The notes: generated by a model from the letters alone, not told the origin. Counted from the first letter of the stretch, positions 6,681 to 15,586 are shown. The stretch: 23,132 bases of DNA from Bacilli bacterium (GCA_016283075.1 JAEEMF010000062.1:1-23132); one strand, 5' to 3'. Numbers and translations: made by a program.

Positions 6681-7633
6681 CGACCCATCACCAACTTCAT
6701 TAAGCCAATAATTATGAATTGACAGTTTATTTTTGATAATAATATAAATGTATTAACAATGAAGTTAACACCAAAAGTTTCATCTTTTTGCCAGTATAAT
6801 CTTAACTTACCAAAAGTTTCTATATACCATTTTTTATTTTCATTAAATAGATTAATTAATTCTCTATATTTACGAGCTTTAAGTTGCATAATAATATTTT
6901 GAACTATTGTTTTAATATAAAAGAATTTAACATATTTAACTGGATATTTAGAAAAATCTACATTCTTATTTATTTCTTTTAGTAAATCTAAAATATCATA
7001 TTTCTTAGTACTTAGATTTGCTGTAACAGAATTAGAATTTACATAGTTTAAATACTTAGCCTCTGAATCAACTAATACTTTACTAGATTTAGAAGCAGAA
7101 GATAAGACAAAATATGTATCTTCATTTATTTTAAAACTACTATATCTAATTTTATTTTTATTTAAATATTCTCTTTTATATATTTTAAACTGTGTTGATG
7201 TATATTTAAATTCAGACCATAAACATTTTTTAGGATGAAGTTCATATAGTACTTTTTCATCGTGTTCTGATATTCTTTTAAGACCACTATAAACCATGTC
7301 TTCATCGTGTTTAATGATTTTATTTATATATGAAATAGCGTCTTTTTCTAAAGCATCATCTGCATCAACAAATGTTACATAATTTCCTGTTGCTTTATCA
7401 AGACCAGCATTTCTTGCTGAACCTACTCCACCATTTTCTTTATCTACAACAACTATTAAATCTTTATATTTCTTTTTAAAATCTTTTAAAACTTTTAATG
7501 TATTGTCTTTAGATCCATCATTTACAAGAATAATTTCAATATTCTTATAAGACTGTTTAACTAAACTATTAACACATCTTTCAATAGTGTTTTCTCCGTT
7601 ATACACTGGGACTATAATTGAATATTTTTTCAT
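6677..7633 (-). CDS. GT2-family glycosyltransferase (paralogue of 4693-5682)
   Basis: A 318-residue GT-A enzyme that aligns without gaps with the other GT2 over its first 90 or so residues: YSIIVPVYNGENTIERC, VNDGSKDNT (37-45), KENGGVGSARNAGLDKATG (65-83) and FVDADD (88-93). The C-terminal halves are more divergent but both end with a YWQKDE/WQKNEPF-type segment, so the pair arose by duplication and then specialised. The start at 7633 is preferred because AGGTGATGGT lies directly before it. The longer in-frame ATG at 7663 would overlap the upstream fucosyltransferase and lacks a comparable site. The stop overlaps the GT8 start (ATGA). Donor and acceptor are unknown. Confidence 0.88.
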   Translation of the reverse strand: MKKYSIIVPVYNGENTIERCVNSLVKQSYKNIEIILVNDGSKDNTLKVLKDFKKKYKDLIVVVDKENGGVGSARNAGLDKATGNYVTFVDADDALEKDAISYINKIIKHDEDMVYSGLKRISEHDEKVLYELHPKKCLWSEFKYTSTQFKIYKREYLNKNKIRYSSFKINEDTYFVLSSASKSSKVLVDSEAKYLNYVNSNSVTANLSTKKYDILDLLKEINKNVDFSKYPVKYVKFFYIKTIVQNIIMQLKARKYRELINLFNENKKWYIETFGKLRLYWQKDETFGVNFIVNTFILLSKINCQFIIIGLMKLVMGR

Positions 7634-7641
7634 ACCATCAC

Positions 7642-8598
7642 CTATACATCTATTAATGTCCATTCATCTTCAAATATATCTGTTTTAATATTGTCACCCT
7701 TGTAAGATAAATTACCCCATCTACTAGGAGCTACTACAACTTTTTTATTATTTCTAGACAAATACTGAGCCCACCAGCTAAAAGTACTATTAGAAATTAT
7801 AAAATGCTTACAAGAATACATAAGTCTTAGTTTTTCCCAAGTAGGATCGTCTCCTCTTTCATAGTATGTATTCTTAGGAAATTTCATATTTTTTTTACAC
7901 CACTCTACATCATCACTAAATACAAAGAAGGTAGGATTTTTAACTTTCTTTTTTATAACTTCTAATCCTTTTTCAAAATACTTTTCGTCACATACATATA
8001 AGTTCTTTTTAAATCCTGGATCAGTTACAAAATCTCCTCTTCTTATTGTTACACATACAGAGTTTGTACTATTTATTTTTTCATAAAGATCCTTATTATG
8101 TTCAAGTATTCCATACTTAGGAGTAAACTCTTTTTGTAAAACATCCTTTATATCATCAAAATACTTTGGAGATTCAAAAGTACCATAAAAAGTAATATTA
8201 TCTTTTTTAAAGTCTTTAAAATCACAATAACCTAGTCTAAAAGAATAAAGCCCAGCTTTATTCATTTTAGATTCTAATCTCTTTTCTATTTTATATAAAT
8301 CTTGGTTATATTTAACGTTATATTGAAATTTATTTTTTACAAGAATTATAAATTTTATAAAATTCAAATAATTATTCCATAGTTTTTGTCTAAATGTTAG
8401 TTTAGCTTTTCCGTATATTACATCACTTATATTAAATGAAGATAATTCTTCTCTATATCCGCAAGAATCTTTTTGATAAACTTCAGAAAAGTCTAATAAT
8501 ATTTTGTCATTAGGTCTATTCTTTATTTGAAAAGCTCTTACTGTCGCATACTGAAACATTTGATTTCCAAGACGACCAATAACATGTTTATTAATCAT
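7642..8598 (-). CDS. GT11 alpha-1,2-fucosyltransferase-like (copy 2)
   Basis: A 318-residue family 11 protein with VIGRLGNQMFQYATVRAFQ (6-24), a YGTFESPKYFDDI segment (138-150), FFVFSDDVEWCKKNM and the C-terminal NSTFSWWAQYLS. It is clearly closer to copy 3 than to copy 1. The HxRRxD motif reads TIRRGDF (184-190), with threonine (codon ACA at 8047-8049) where the family histidine stands, a change shared with copy 3. This may alter acceptor use or chemistry. Start: GGGAGG five bases before the ATG. It lies between the unit D flippase and the GT2/GT8/GT2 set. Fucose transfer is inferred from family membership and another deoxyhexose is possible. Confidence 0.87.
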   Translation of the reverse strand: MINKHVIGRLGNQMFQYATVRAFQIKNRPNDKILLDFSEVYQKDSCGYREELSSFNISDVIYGKAKLTFRQKLWNNYLNFIKFIILVKNKFQYNVKYNQDLYKIEKRLESKMNKAGLYSFRLGYCDFKDFKKDNITFYGTFESPKYFDDIKDVLQKEFTPKYGILEHNKDLYEKINSTNSVCVTIRRGDFVTDPGFKKNLYVCDEKYFEKGLEVIKKKVKNPTFFVFSDDVEWCKKNMKFPKNTYYERGDDPTWEKLRLMYSCKHFIISNSTFSWWAQYLSRNNKKVVVAPSRWGNLSYKGDNIKTDIFEDEWTLIDV

Positions 8599-8615
8599 AA
8601 AAACCTCCCAGGTAT

Positions 8616-10043
8616 TTATTTACGTATTTTTTTTATTTTGTTTAAACCCATTTTTATATAATCAATGTTACTAATAAACATATAAATTGTTACTATAACA
8701 AGTAATATATATCTTACTAAATATCCATTAATAAATAGGACATTTATAAATGCAAGTATTGCAACTATAAAGCCAGATAAGAAGATAAATTTAGTATTGT
8801 AAATATCTCTTTCTTTTTCTTTTCTAGTAAATAACCAATAAAGAATAAATAAAATAAAGTAACTAACAAATGTTGTATATGCTGCTGCTCTATAACCGAA
8901 TCTTTTTAAACATATATAATTTAAGATTATATTGATTACTGCTGTTACAACAGATAAAGCAGCAATTTCTTTATTTTTATTATTGTAATATTCTATATCA
9001 TAGAAATATACACACATAATATTAAAGAATATACCTAAACATATAGGAGCAACAAGTACTGTACTTGCAATATATTCTGAAGGTAAAAATAATTTAATCA
9101 TTTCAGGTGCAACTGTAAATAATCCTACACATAGATAACCACATAACATTGTAAGTTTTCTAGATGCATCTTTAATTATTTCTACATCTCCATTTTTAAT
9201 TCTTCTATAAACCCATGGTGACCATGGCATCATTAATTGAACTAATATTAAATATAAAATATTTGATACAGTATAAGACATACCATATATACCAGCTTCA
9301 TATGAACCAATCATATTTTTTATCATTAATAAATCACAACTTGTAAGAAGTATTTGAGCTAGTAAATATGGAATCATTGGTATACAAATATTTAAGGCTT
9401 GTTTCAAATAATCTTTATGAACTTTAAACTTACCTCTAGTAAGTATAATACCTCCATATATTAAACCAAATATAATATTAAATGAATCAATACCAATAAT
9501 TCTACCTAAATACTTATGAGATGTAAGTAAAAAAGCAAATATAAGTGAAATAATTTGTGATACTGGAGATGATAATAAGTTATTAAAGAATAACCACTTA
9601 TAATTATTTTTAAAGTACCAATAACTTACTAATATTTGACCACCATTTATCGCAAATATCATTCCAAACATAAGTGATACCATCTTTGTATCAAATCCTA
9701 AAAAGGCATTTAAATATTTAGAAAATATAAGATATATCAAATATAATAGGAAACATACAAAACTTGAAAAAATATAAATAGTTGATAAAAATTCATAACT
9801 ATTATCTTTTACATTGAGCATCATTCTATTTATTGATATATAAACAGATAAAGTACAAATAATAGTAAATACACTTTTTAAACTAGAAAAACTAGATACA
9901 ATTCCTAAATCAGATACACTTATTATTCTAGTAATAATAACAGAAGCAATAAGCGAAACGATTATAGTTATTACACTTGTAATTATATTAACGGTAATGG
10001 ACTTTAATGTTTTTTTATTATCTTCTCTAATAGAAGCTTTCAT
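8616..10043 (-). CDS. Wzx-like polysaccharide flippase (unit D)
   Basis: A 475-residue polytopic protein of the polysaccharide transporter (PST/MOP) superfamily, which flips undecaprenyl-linked oligosaccharides to the outer membrane face. A basic N-terminus leads into SITVNIITSVITIIVSLIASVIITRI, and about 12-14 hydrophobic segments follow. SVSDLGIVSSFSSL after the first helix and YEAGIYGMSYTVSN in the middle are typical flippase loops. The tail is strongly basic. The ATG follows AAGGAGTGATTTA, a very strong site, five bases after the upstream gene. It is flanked by fucosyltransferase copy 2 and DUF2304/DPM1-like genes. A second flippase is encoded at 19439-20971 and the two share little obvious sequence. 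Confidence 0.88.
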   Translation of the reverse strand: MKASIREDNKKTLKSITVNIITSVITIIVSLIASVIITRIISVSDLGIVSSFSSLKSVFTIICTLSVYISINRMMLNVKDNSYEFLSTIYIFSSFVCFLLYLIYLIFSKYLNAFLGFDTKMVSLMFGMIFAINGGQILVSYWYFKNNYKWLFFNNLLSSPVSQIISLIFAFLLTSHKYLGRIIGIDSFNIIFGLIYGGIILTRGKFKVHKDYLKQALNICIPMIPYLLAQILLTSCDLLMIKNMIGSYEAGIYGMSYTVSNILYLILVQLMMPWSPWVYRRIKNGDVEIIKDASRKLTMLCGYLCVGLFTVAPEMIKLFLPSEYIASTVLVAPICLGIFFNIMCVYFYDIEYYNNKNKEIAALSVVTAVINIILNYICLKRFGYRAAAYTTFVSYFILFILYWLFTRKEKERDIYNTKFIFLSGFIVAILAFINVLFINGYLVRYILLVIVTIYMFISNIDYIKMGLNKIKKIRK

Positions 10044-10047
10044 TAAA

Positions 10048-10392
10048 TCACTCCTTGTTATTTTTATGTTTTAAAATACTTATTTCTTGAACAAGATTTC
10101 TTATTTGTTCTTTTTGTTCAGATACAATAACTGTAAGTGAAATGCAAATGAAGAATAAAAATAAAATTAATAAAACAAATAAGAAATTTGATCCTAATTG
10201 CATTCCAACTAATCTAGTAAAGAATCCTAGTAATTCTGGGAATATACTAAAAATAATTAATACAAATAATGATAAATACCAAATAATAGAATATTTAACA
10301 GTTATTTTATTCTTTTTAACAAATACAGTTATAACTCCCATAACTATAGCTAGTAATATAACAGCTGCAAGCTTAATTTTCCAATCTATCAT
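10048..10392 (-). CDS. DUF2304-family small membrane protein
   Basis: A 114-residue protein with three predicted membrane helices (about 7-25, 35-54 and 67-92) and a charged C-terminal tail (SEQKEQIRNLVQEISILKHK) that may form a cytoplasmic coiled coil. The helix spacing, the KNKITVKYSIIWYLSLF loop and the tail match DUF2304. That family is usually encoded next to DPM1-like GT2 enzymes, as here: the GT2 stop lies four bases upstream and its last codons supply this gene's AGAGG ribosome binding site. A role as membrane partner or tether of the polyprenyl-phosphate glycosyltransferase, or in flipping its product, is inference. Confidence 0.82.
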   Translation of the reverse strand: MIDWKIKLAAVILLAIVMGVITVFVKKNKITVKYSIIWYLSLFVLIIFSIFPELLGFFTRLVGMQLGSNFLFVLLILFLFFICISLTVIVSEQKEQIRNLVQEISILKHKNNKE

Positions 10393-10395
10393 ATA

Positions 10396-11103
10396 TTACC
10401 TCTTTAAACTTTCTATAAACATAGCGACAGTTACATTTATCATATAGTAAGCATTCTTCCATGCTTTAATAGATGATTTGCCGCCTTGTCTTTCGTGCAT
10501 CTTAACATATACTTCTTTAACTTTATATTTTTTTCTTAAAACTGATACTTCTGAAACAGGTTCAGGATACTCAGTTGGATATACTTCACTAAATAATTTT
10601 ATAATATCTTTATCAACTGCTCTAAATCCAGATGTTGGATCATATATTTTATGATGAGCAAATAATTTTATAAAGAATGAAATAATTCTTATACCAATTC
10701 TTCTTGCTAAAGTTGACTTAAAATTATTTTCGTCCTTTTCAATAAAACGAGAACCAATTACCATATTAGCTTCACCTTTAGAAATTGGTTCAACGATGTT
10801 TTTAACATATTCAACATCGTGTTGACCATCGCCATCAAACTGAACAGCAACATCATATCCATTTTCTCTTGCATACTTATATCCAGTTTGAACTGCACCA
10901 CCAATACCTAAATTATGTATTAATGAAACATGGTTAATTTTATTCTTAACTAATATTTCTTCAGTTCTATCCTTTGATCCATCATTTATAACTACATAAT
11001 CTAATTTGTTTTTTGCTTTTGTGTTATATTCATCAATTTTTTTACATGTGTTTAAAATGTTTTCCTCTTCGTTATAAGCAGGAATAATTAATAGTATTTT
11101 CAT
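10396..11103 (-). CDS. DPM1-like GT2 polyprenyl-phosphate glycosyltransferase
   Basis: A 235-residue GT2 of the dolichol-phosphate-mannose-synthase type, expected to move a sugar from a nucleotide donor onto polyprenyl phosphate. Motifs: LLIIPAYNEEENI (4-16), VVINDGSKDRT (37-47), HNLGIGGAVQTGYKYA (63-78) and QFDGDGQHD (88-96) with the metal-binding acidic cluster. GSRF and a TSGFRAVDKD segment with the helix-forming DPTSGFRA are typical of this sub-family. It has no membrane helices of its own, in line with a need for the adjacent DUF2304 protein. It is the first gene of unit D, with AGGAG before the ATG, and its product would feed an extracytoplasmic GT-C enzyme such as the DUF6020-like or DUF2142-like protein. 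Confidence 0.88.
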   Translation of the reverse strand: MKILLIIPAYNEEENILNTCKKIDEYNTKAKNKLDYVVINDGSKDRTEEILVKNKINHVSLIHNLGIGGAVQTGYKYARENGYDVAVQFDGDGQHDVEYVKNIVEPISKGEANMVIGSRFIEKDENNFKSTLARRIGIRIISFFIKLFAHHKIYDPTSGFRAVDKDIIKLFSEVYPTEYPEPVSEVSVLRKKYKVKEVYVKMHERQGGKSSIKAWKNAYYMINVTVAMFIESLKR

Positions 11104-11132
11104 AATGTATCTCCTAATCTATTGCTAATTTC

Positions 11133-11138
11133 ATTATA
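11133..11138 (-). promoter_or_regulatory. Candidate -10 of unit D
   Basis: A perfect TATAAT lies in the 67-base gap between the unit C terminator and the DPM1-like gene. Initiation near 11126 gives a leader of about 23 bases carrying AGGAG. The best -35 at 17 bases is only TTTTAT, so the promoter is weak or factor-dependent. Confidence 0.5.
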
Positions 11139-11162
11139 CACTATTTTACCTTCTAATAAAAG

Positions 11163-11187
11163 AAAAAAGGCTATTTATGCCTTTTTT
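11163..11187 (-). terminator. Intrinsic terminator at the end of unit C
   Basis: AAAAAAGGC (11163-11171) and GCCTTTTTT (11179-11187) form a 9-bp stem with a 7-base loop. On the minus strand the T-run is followed by CTTTT. The stem includes the last codons and part of the stop codon (11171-11173) of the DUF6020-like gene. The symmetric A/T flanks could work in both directions. Confidence 0.8.
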
Positions 11188-12562
11188 TAAAGTATTTTTT
11201 AACATTTTTAAAATTGATACATAATAGCAATATTAAAAATGCTGTAGTTAAATAATTAATGTATACATATCTTAAATCTTGAGCTATGTTAATTGGTAAA
11301 AGAGATGCTATATTAGCAAGCATTGGGAATGTCAAAAACCATAGTTTTTTATTATCAAGTGCCTTAACTAATATATAGCAAACAATTAATGATAAATATA
11401 ACATAAACGCTGGTTGATAAAACCATACTCTAACTGGTCTTCTAAGAGTTAATGTAGTAAATTTTTCATATAGTTTATTAAACCATTTTATCTTACTAGT
11501 ATCATATACTTCAAAGCTATAATTCTTCTCCCAAAATTTAAAATCATAATGATATACATACCCTACTGGTACTGGTGACCAAAGAAGTGCATCTGCTTTT
11601 ATATAATGCTCAATAATTGTAAATGGATGATGAAGTGAATACTTCATAAACATACTTCTAAGTTCATTAATATGATCAACTTGGAACTGATCATCTCTAT
11701 CTTCGATTAAAAATACACCATTCATTAAAAATGGAGAATATTCTGTTTTCCATGATTCATAATTAATACATTTATTTAAAAACTCTTGATCTTCTTTTGT
11801 TATATAACCTTTATTAATATGTGCTCCCATCATCCATACAACATATGCATCAAGAGATGAAACACCAACTTTTTCAGTTTCTTCTTTGTATTTATTATTA
11901 TATCTATTAACATGATAATTTTTAGGAATAATAAGTATGCAGTTTAATAATACAAATGTTATAAGAGCAATATATCCTAATTTAAAGTTATTTTTACTTC
12001 TATTAACAAAAGTAACAATAAAGAAGAATACAAGAAGTAGTACTGCCACTATCATTCCATTAATTCTATAATTAAATACTAAGAATAATAATAAACCTAT
12101 TAAGAAATATTGAAGTTTATTATATTTAAATTTGTTTTTTATACCAATGTAAATAAAATATACTAATGATAATAAATAATAAGAATATAAAATATCTTTC
12201 CAAGTAGTAATAGCATAAAGTGATATTATTGGACATAATATAAATACTACTGAATAAATAGCAATTGTTTTATAGTTCTTTTTATTATATATCTCATTAC
12301 AAATAGTACCCCAAACAAATGACAAAACAAATATTTGGAATATCAGTATCACACTATTATCATTCCAAAAATATGATAATAAATATTGGAAGTAAGTTGA
12401 TAAAAATGGATGTGCGGTATTCATATATCCACTTTTTACTTGTGCCCACTGAAAGTCTCCATCATAAGTAAAAATACCTGGATAAAAACTTAAGAAGATG
12501 AATAGTAATAAAACTAGTGGAATAATATAAAATGACCATTTTTTTAATTTCTCTTTATCCAT
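11171..12562 (-). CDS. DUF6020-like polytopic membrane protein, putative GT-C glycosyltransferase
   Basis: A 463-residue integral membrane protein with roughly ten hydrophobic helices. The first helix (11-29) is followed by YPGIFTYDGDFQWAQVKSG, an acidic first extracytoplasmic loop in the position where GT-C enzymes (PMT/ArnT-like) keep catalytic aspartates. Later come ITTWKDILYSYYLL and a long soluble loop (about 215-370) with HPFTIIEHYIKADALLWSPVP. These features match my recollection of DUF6020. Transfer of a sugar from a polyprenyl-phosphate donor outside the cell is inference, supported by the DPM1-like/DUF2304 genes that follow. The ATG follows AGGAGGATTT, in which the stop codon of the upstream gene is embedded. 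Last gene of unit C. Confidence 0.65.
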   Translation of the reverse strand: MDKEKLKKWSFYIIPLVLLLFIFLSFYPGIFTYDGDFQWAQVKSGYMNTAHPFLSTYFQYLLSYFWNDNSVILIFQIFVLSFVWGTICNEIYNKKNYKTIAIYSVVFILCPIISLYAITTWKDILYSYYLLSLVYFIYIGIKNKFKYNKLQYFLIGLLLFLVFNYRINGMIVAVLLLVFFFIVTFVNRSKNNFKLGYIALITFVLLNCILIIPKNYHVNRYNNKYKEETEKVGVSSLDAYVVWMMGAHINKGYITKEDQEFLNKCINYESWKTEYSPFLMNGVFLIEDRDDQFQVDHINELRSMFMKYSLHHPFTIIEHYIKADALLWSPVPVGYVYHYDFKFWEKNYSFEVYDTSKIKWFNKLYEKFTTLTLRRPVRVWFYQPAFMLYLSLIVCYILVKALDNKKLWFLTFPMLANIASLLPINIAQDLRYVYINYLTTAFLILLLCINFKNVKKYFKKRHK

Positions 12563-12570
12563 AAATCCTC

Positions 12571-14601
12571 CTATATATATAATCCCCTAAGCATTGTAAA
12601 TATTCCTAAAATATTAAAGAATATGATTATTATAGTAAAGAATAATTCATACTTTTTAATATCTAATTTAAGAACTTTGTTATTTACAAACATATAACCA
12701 AGTAGAACAGTAGGAATAAAATATCTAGGTTGTAATCCTAATACAACAGTTGATCCTAGTTCTGTCCATCCAGTTAATAACGCAGTTAAAACCAAAACAT
12801 AAAGCATACTTGCTACAATTAAGTATCCTACTTTATTTTTCATATTATCTTTTTCATAAGGAACAGTTAATATAAATAAAATAAATAAGTAATTTAAGTA
12901 AGTAGAAAAAGATACTAACCAAGCTTTACTTACTCCAAATCCTGTATATAATCCATATATTGTATGAACTATTACGCTTTCCTTAAAAGTATTAAGTAGT
13001 ATTTTTATATACTGCATAGGATTATGTAGTAAATAACTAATTGTATATTTATTACTTTCAGAAACTACTTCTACTACTTTAGGATGTAATATATTCTCTA
13101 TTCCTATGTAAGATATACCAGTTAAAACTACTATTAACAAAGTAAGAGCTATTTTAGTAATCCATGGCTTTTTAAAATTACTATTTTTAGCAAGGAAAAT
13201 AAGTAGTATTGCTGGTGTATATACCATCTTAGAATTAATTATTCCAAGCGCAATTAATAATAGAATAATAAAATCTTTTTTTGTAAACTGTCTATCCTCA
13301 TATATAAATCTAAAGATATAGGCAATATAAAGAAAGAATAATGAATTATTAATCCAGTCTTGATTAATACCAATACTTTGATGTATACAAACAGGAAGAG
13401 CTATTACAAACATAAAGATATATTTATATTTTGGAATTATTTTAAGTGCTAATAAAATTAATAAGAAATATATTAAGAAATTTATAAATCTAGCAAGTAA
13501 GAACATTAATAGTACTGGAGTATTTAATAACTTACATACCCATATAATAATATTACTTGGTATATAAGCAAACTTACTAGCATCATGTGTACCATATATT
13601 ATTTCATTACTAGCTAAATCATTTTTATTAATTTTATTACCCATATCTTCAAAGTAAGATATAGAATTTATTTTATGAGATGTATCCATCTCATACTCAG
13701 CACCACGTACATATAGTTTTACAACATTTTTAGAAAACAACTTAGTACCAGTTTGATTACCTTTTTCATCAAATACTGTTGGATCTTTTTCTAAATAAAA
13801 TAATCTTGAATAAGAATTAGCAAAATGTTTACCTTCATCTGGAATATTAAGTGGAGGAACTATAAATAAATAGCTAACACTTATTACTGCAAGACCTAGT
13901 TTAAATATAGATAAAATATTATTTTTAGTTATTTTAAAATTATAAGTAAATTTAAAAAGTGATATTAATACTACTAAAACAAAAAATGGTATTAATATTT
14001 TATTTATATTTAATAAACTATAATAATTAAAATAGTATAAGATAAATAATCCTATAAGTATTATAAATAAACCTGTATTTTCTTTCTTATCTTTTATATA
14101 ACTTACACCTAATTTCATAAAAGATAATACTAAATAATTAATGATTAATGAGAGAAATAAATAAAATGTTTTTAATAATAACTTTGTATTTTTAAAACTA
14201 CTAATAAGTACGTTTTTAAATGAATTAGAATAATTAATTACTACTAAATCATTTGAAGTATTCTTTTCTAATTCTTTATCATTATAATAAATAGATACAT
14301 TATCTAAATATTTTTTATCAAATGATATATAAATACTATCATTATTTGTTATATTAAATTCTATTTTTTCTTCTTTAAATAAATATTTATCTTCTACTAA
14401 ATAGTTACTTAAATCATAATTAGGAATAAACTTACTATCATTTAAATATATTTCATCAATAACTACTTCATCTTTAAAATCTAAAATAACTTTGTTATTT
14501 ATAGATGAATTTCTAACCATTAAAAAAGTAATAAATGTAAGGATAGATAATATAACTGTTAGTACCACTTTTTTAATGTTGGGTTTAATTATGTTTAACA
14601 T
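12571..14601 (-). CDS. DUF2142-family polytopic membrane protein, putative glycan transferase or polymerase
   Basis: A 676-residue membrane protein. An N-terminal anchor (about 10-27) is followed by an extracytoplasmic beta-type domain (about 30-135). The rest is a body of some 10-12 helices. VPPLNIPDEGKHFANSYSRL, just after a helix near residue 250, is the DUF2142 signature and carries an acidic PDE..H motif like GT-C active-site loops. The following loop (DPTVFDEKGNQTGTKLF) and a second loop with YGTHDASKFAYIP are also usual there. A GT-C fold and use of lipid-linked sugar are inference; it could equally be the missing polymerase. It lies between fucosyltransferase copy 3 and the DUF6020-like gene, with AAGGA before the ATG. 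Confidence 0.78.
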   Translation of the reverse strand: MLNIIKPNIKKVVLTVILSILTFITFLMVRNSSINNKVILDFKDEVVIDEIYLNDSKFIPNYDLSNYLVEDKYLFKEEKIEFNITNNDSIYISFDKKYLDNVSIYYNDKELEKNTSNDLVVINYSNSFKNVLISSFKNTKLLLKTFYLFLSLIINYLVLSFMKLGVSYIKDKKENTGLFIILIGLFILYYFNYYSLLNINKILIPFFVLVVLISLFKFTYNFKITKNNILSIFKLGLAVISVSYLFIVPPLNIPDEGKHFANSYSRLFYLEKDPTVFDEKGNQTGTKLFSKNVVKLYVRGAEYEMDTSHKINSISYFEDMGNKINKNDLASNEIIYGTHDASKFAYIPSNIIIWVCKLLNTPVLLMFLLARFINFLIYFLLILLALKIIPKYKYIFMFVIALPVCIHQSIGINQDWINNSLFFLYIAYIFRFIYEDRQFTKKDFIILLLIALGIINSKMVYTPAILLIFLAKNSNFKKPWITKIALTLLIVVLTGISYIGIENILHPKVVEVVSESNKYTISYLLHNPMQYIKILLNTFKESVIVHTIYGLYTGFGVSKAWLVSFSTYLNYLFILFILTVPYEKDNMKNKVGYLIVASMLYVLVLTALLTGWTELGSTVVLGLQPRYFIPTVLLGYMFVNNKVLKLDIKKYELFFTIIIIFFNILGIFTMLRGLYI

Positions 14602-14602
14602 A

Positions 14603-15586
14603 TTATCTTCCTTTCTTTATTACTTTAAAATTATCTACATCTAGAATAGTCCAGTAATCTTCATATATATCCATATATCCTTCTTTATATGGATCATTAG
14701 TCCATCTAGATGGTGCTATTACTTTTTTATTTTCATTAGTACTTAAGTATTCAGCCCACCAGCTAAAAGTACTATTAGATAATATAAAATGTTTACATGT
14801 ACTCATAAGTCTAAGTTTTTCCCATACTGGATCCTTACCACTTTCAAACATAGTACCTTTTGGCCATTTCATATTATTTTTACACCAATCTATATCATCT
14901 GAAAAAACAAATAGTTTCATATTAGGAACTAGTTTTTTCATTTCTACTAGTGCTTCATCAAAATATTTAGGAGTACATATATAAAGGCTTTTTGCTATTT
15001 CTTTATCTTGTACATAGTCCCCTCTTCTAATAGTAATACAAACAGACTCTGTACTTACTATTTTTTTAAATAATTCCTCATTTTCTTTTCTAAGAGGCTT
15101 TTTAGGGGTAAACTCCTTTAAAAGAACATCTCTTATACTATTAAAGTATTTAGGGCATTCAAACGTACCATAAAACACTTTATTTTTAAATAAACTTTTA
15201 CCAAACTTAGTATAACCAAATCTTATATTATAGATACCAAGTTTATTAAGTAAAGGCTGAAAAAATATATTTCTTTTATATATTTTTTTAGCTGATTTTT
15301 TATATCCCTTTTTATCATCTTTTCTAAATAACATTAAGTTTAAAAACTTATCAAAATTTATTATTAAATATTGAAGTGGGTTTAACTTAATCTTATTAGA
15401 CGAATAATTAATTACATTAAAATATTTTAAAGAATCTTCAAATCCTTCTCCATGTTGTTTTAAAACATTAGAAAAATCTAAATTAAGTTTTTCATCTTTT
15501 AAATGATTATTTATTTGATATGCCCTTATAGCAGCGTACTGGAACATTTGATTACCAAGACGCCCTATCATATACTTATTTAACAT
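14603..15586 (-). CDS. GT11 alpha-1,2-fucosyltransferase-like (copy 3)
   Basis: A 327-residue family 11 protein, the closest relative of copy 2: MIGRLGNQMFQYAAIRAYQ at the start, YGTFECPKYFNSIRDVLLKEFTPK in the middle (quoted in parts below the family alignment) and NSTFSWWAEYLS near the end. The HxRRxD motif is TIRRGDY, with Thr185 encoded by ACT at 15032-15034. The start at 15586 begins exactly at the conserved family N-terminus and follows AGGG ten bases upstream. The in-frame ATG at 15616 would add ten residues inside the preceding gene. It overlaps that GT32-like gene by 11 bases and ends one base before the DUF2142 gene. It would fucosylate a different acceptor from copies 1 and 2 (inference). 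Confidence 0.87.
   Translation of the reverse strand: MLNKYMIGRLGNQMFQYAAIRAYQINNHLKDEKLNLDFSNVLKQHGEGFEDSLKYFNVINYSSNKIKLNPLQYLIINFDKFLNLMLFRKDDKKGYKKSAKKIYKRNIFFQPLLNKLGIYNIRFGYTKFGKSLFKNKVFYGTFECPKYFNSIRDVLLKEFTPKKPLRKENEELFKKIVSTESVCITIRRGDYVQDKEIAKSLYICTPKYFDEALVEMKKLVPNMKLFVFSDDIDWCKNNMKWPKGTMFESGKDPVWEKLRLMSTCKHFILSNSTFSWWAEYLSTNENKKVIAPSRWTNDPYKEGYMDIYEDYWTILDVDNFKVIKKGR

Noticed and set aside
10142..10447. Plus-strand open frame of 101 codons
   Set aside because: Antisense to DUF2304 and the DPM1-like gene, which have clear motifs, coupling and ribosome binding sites.
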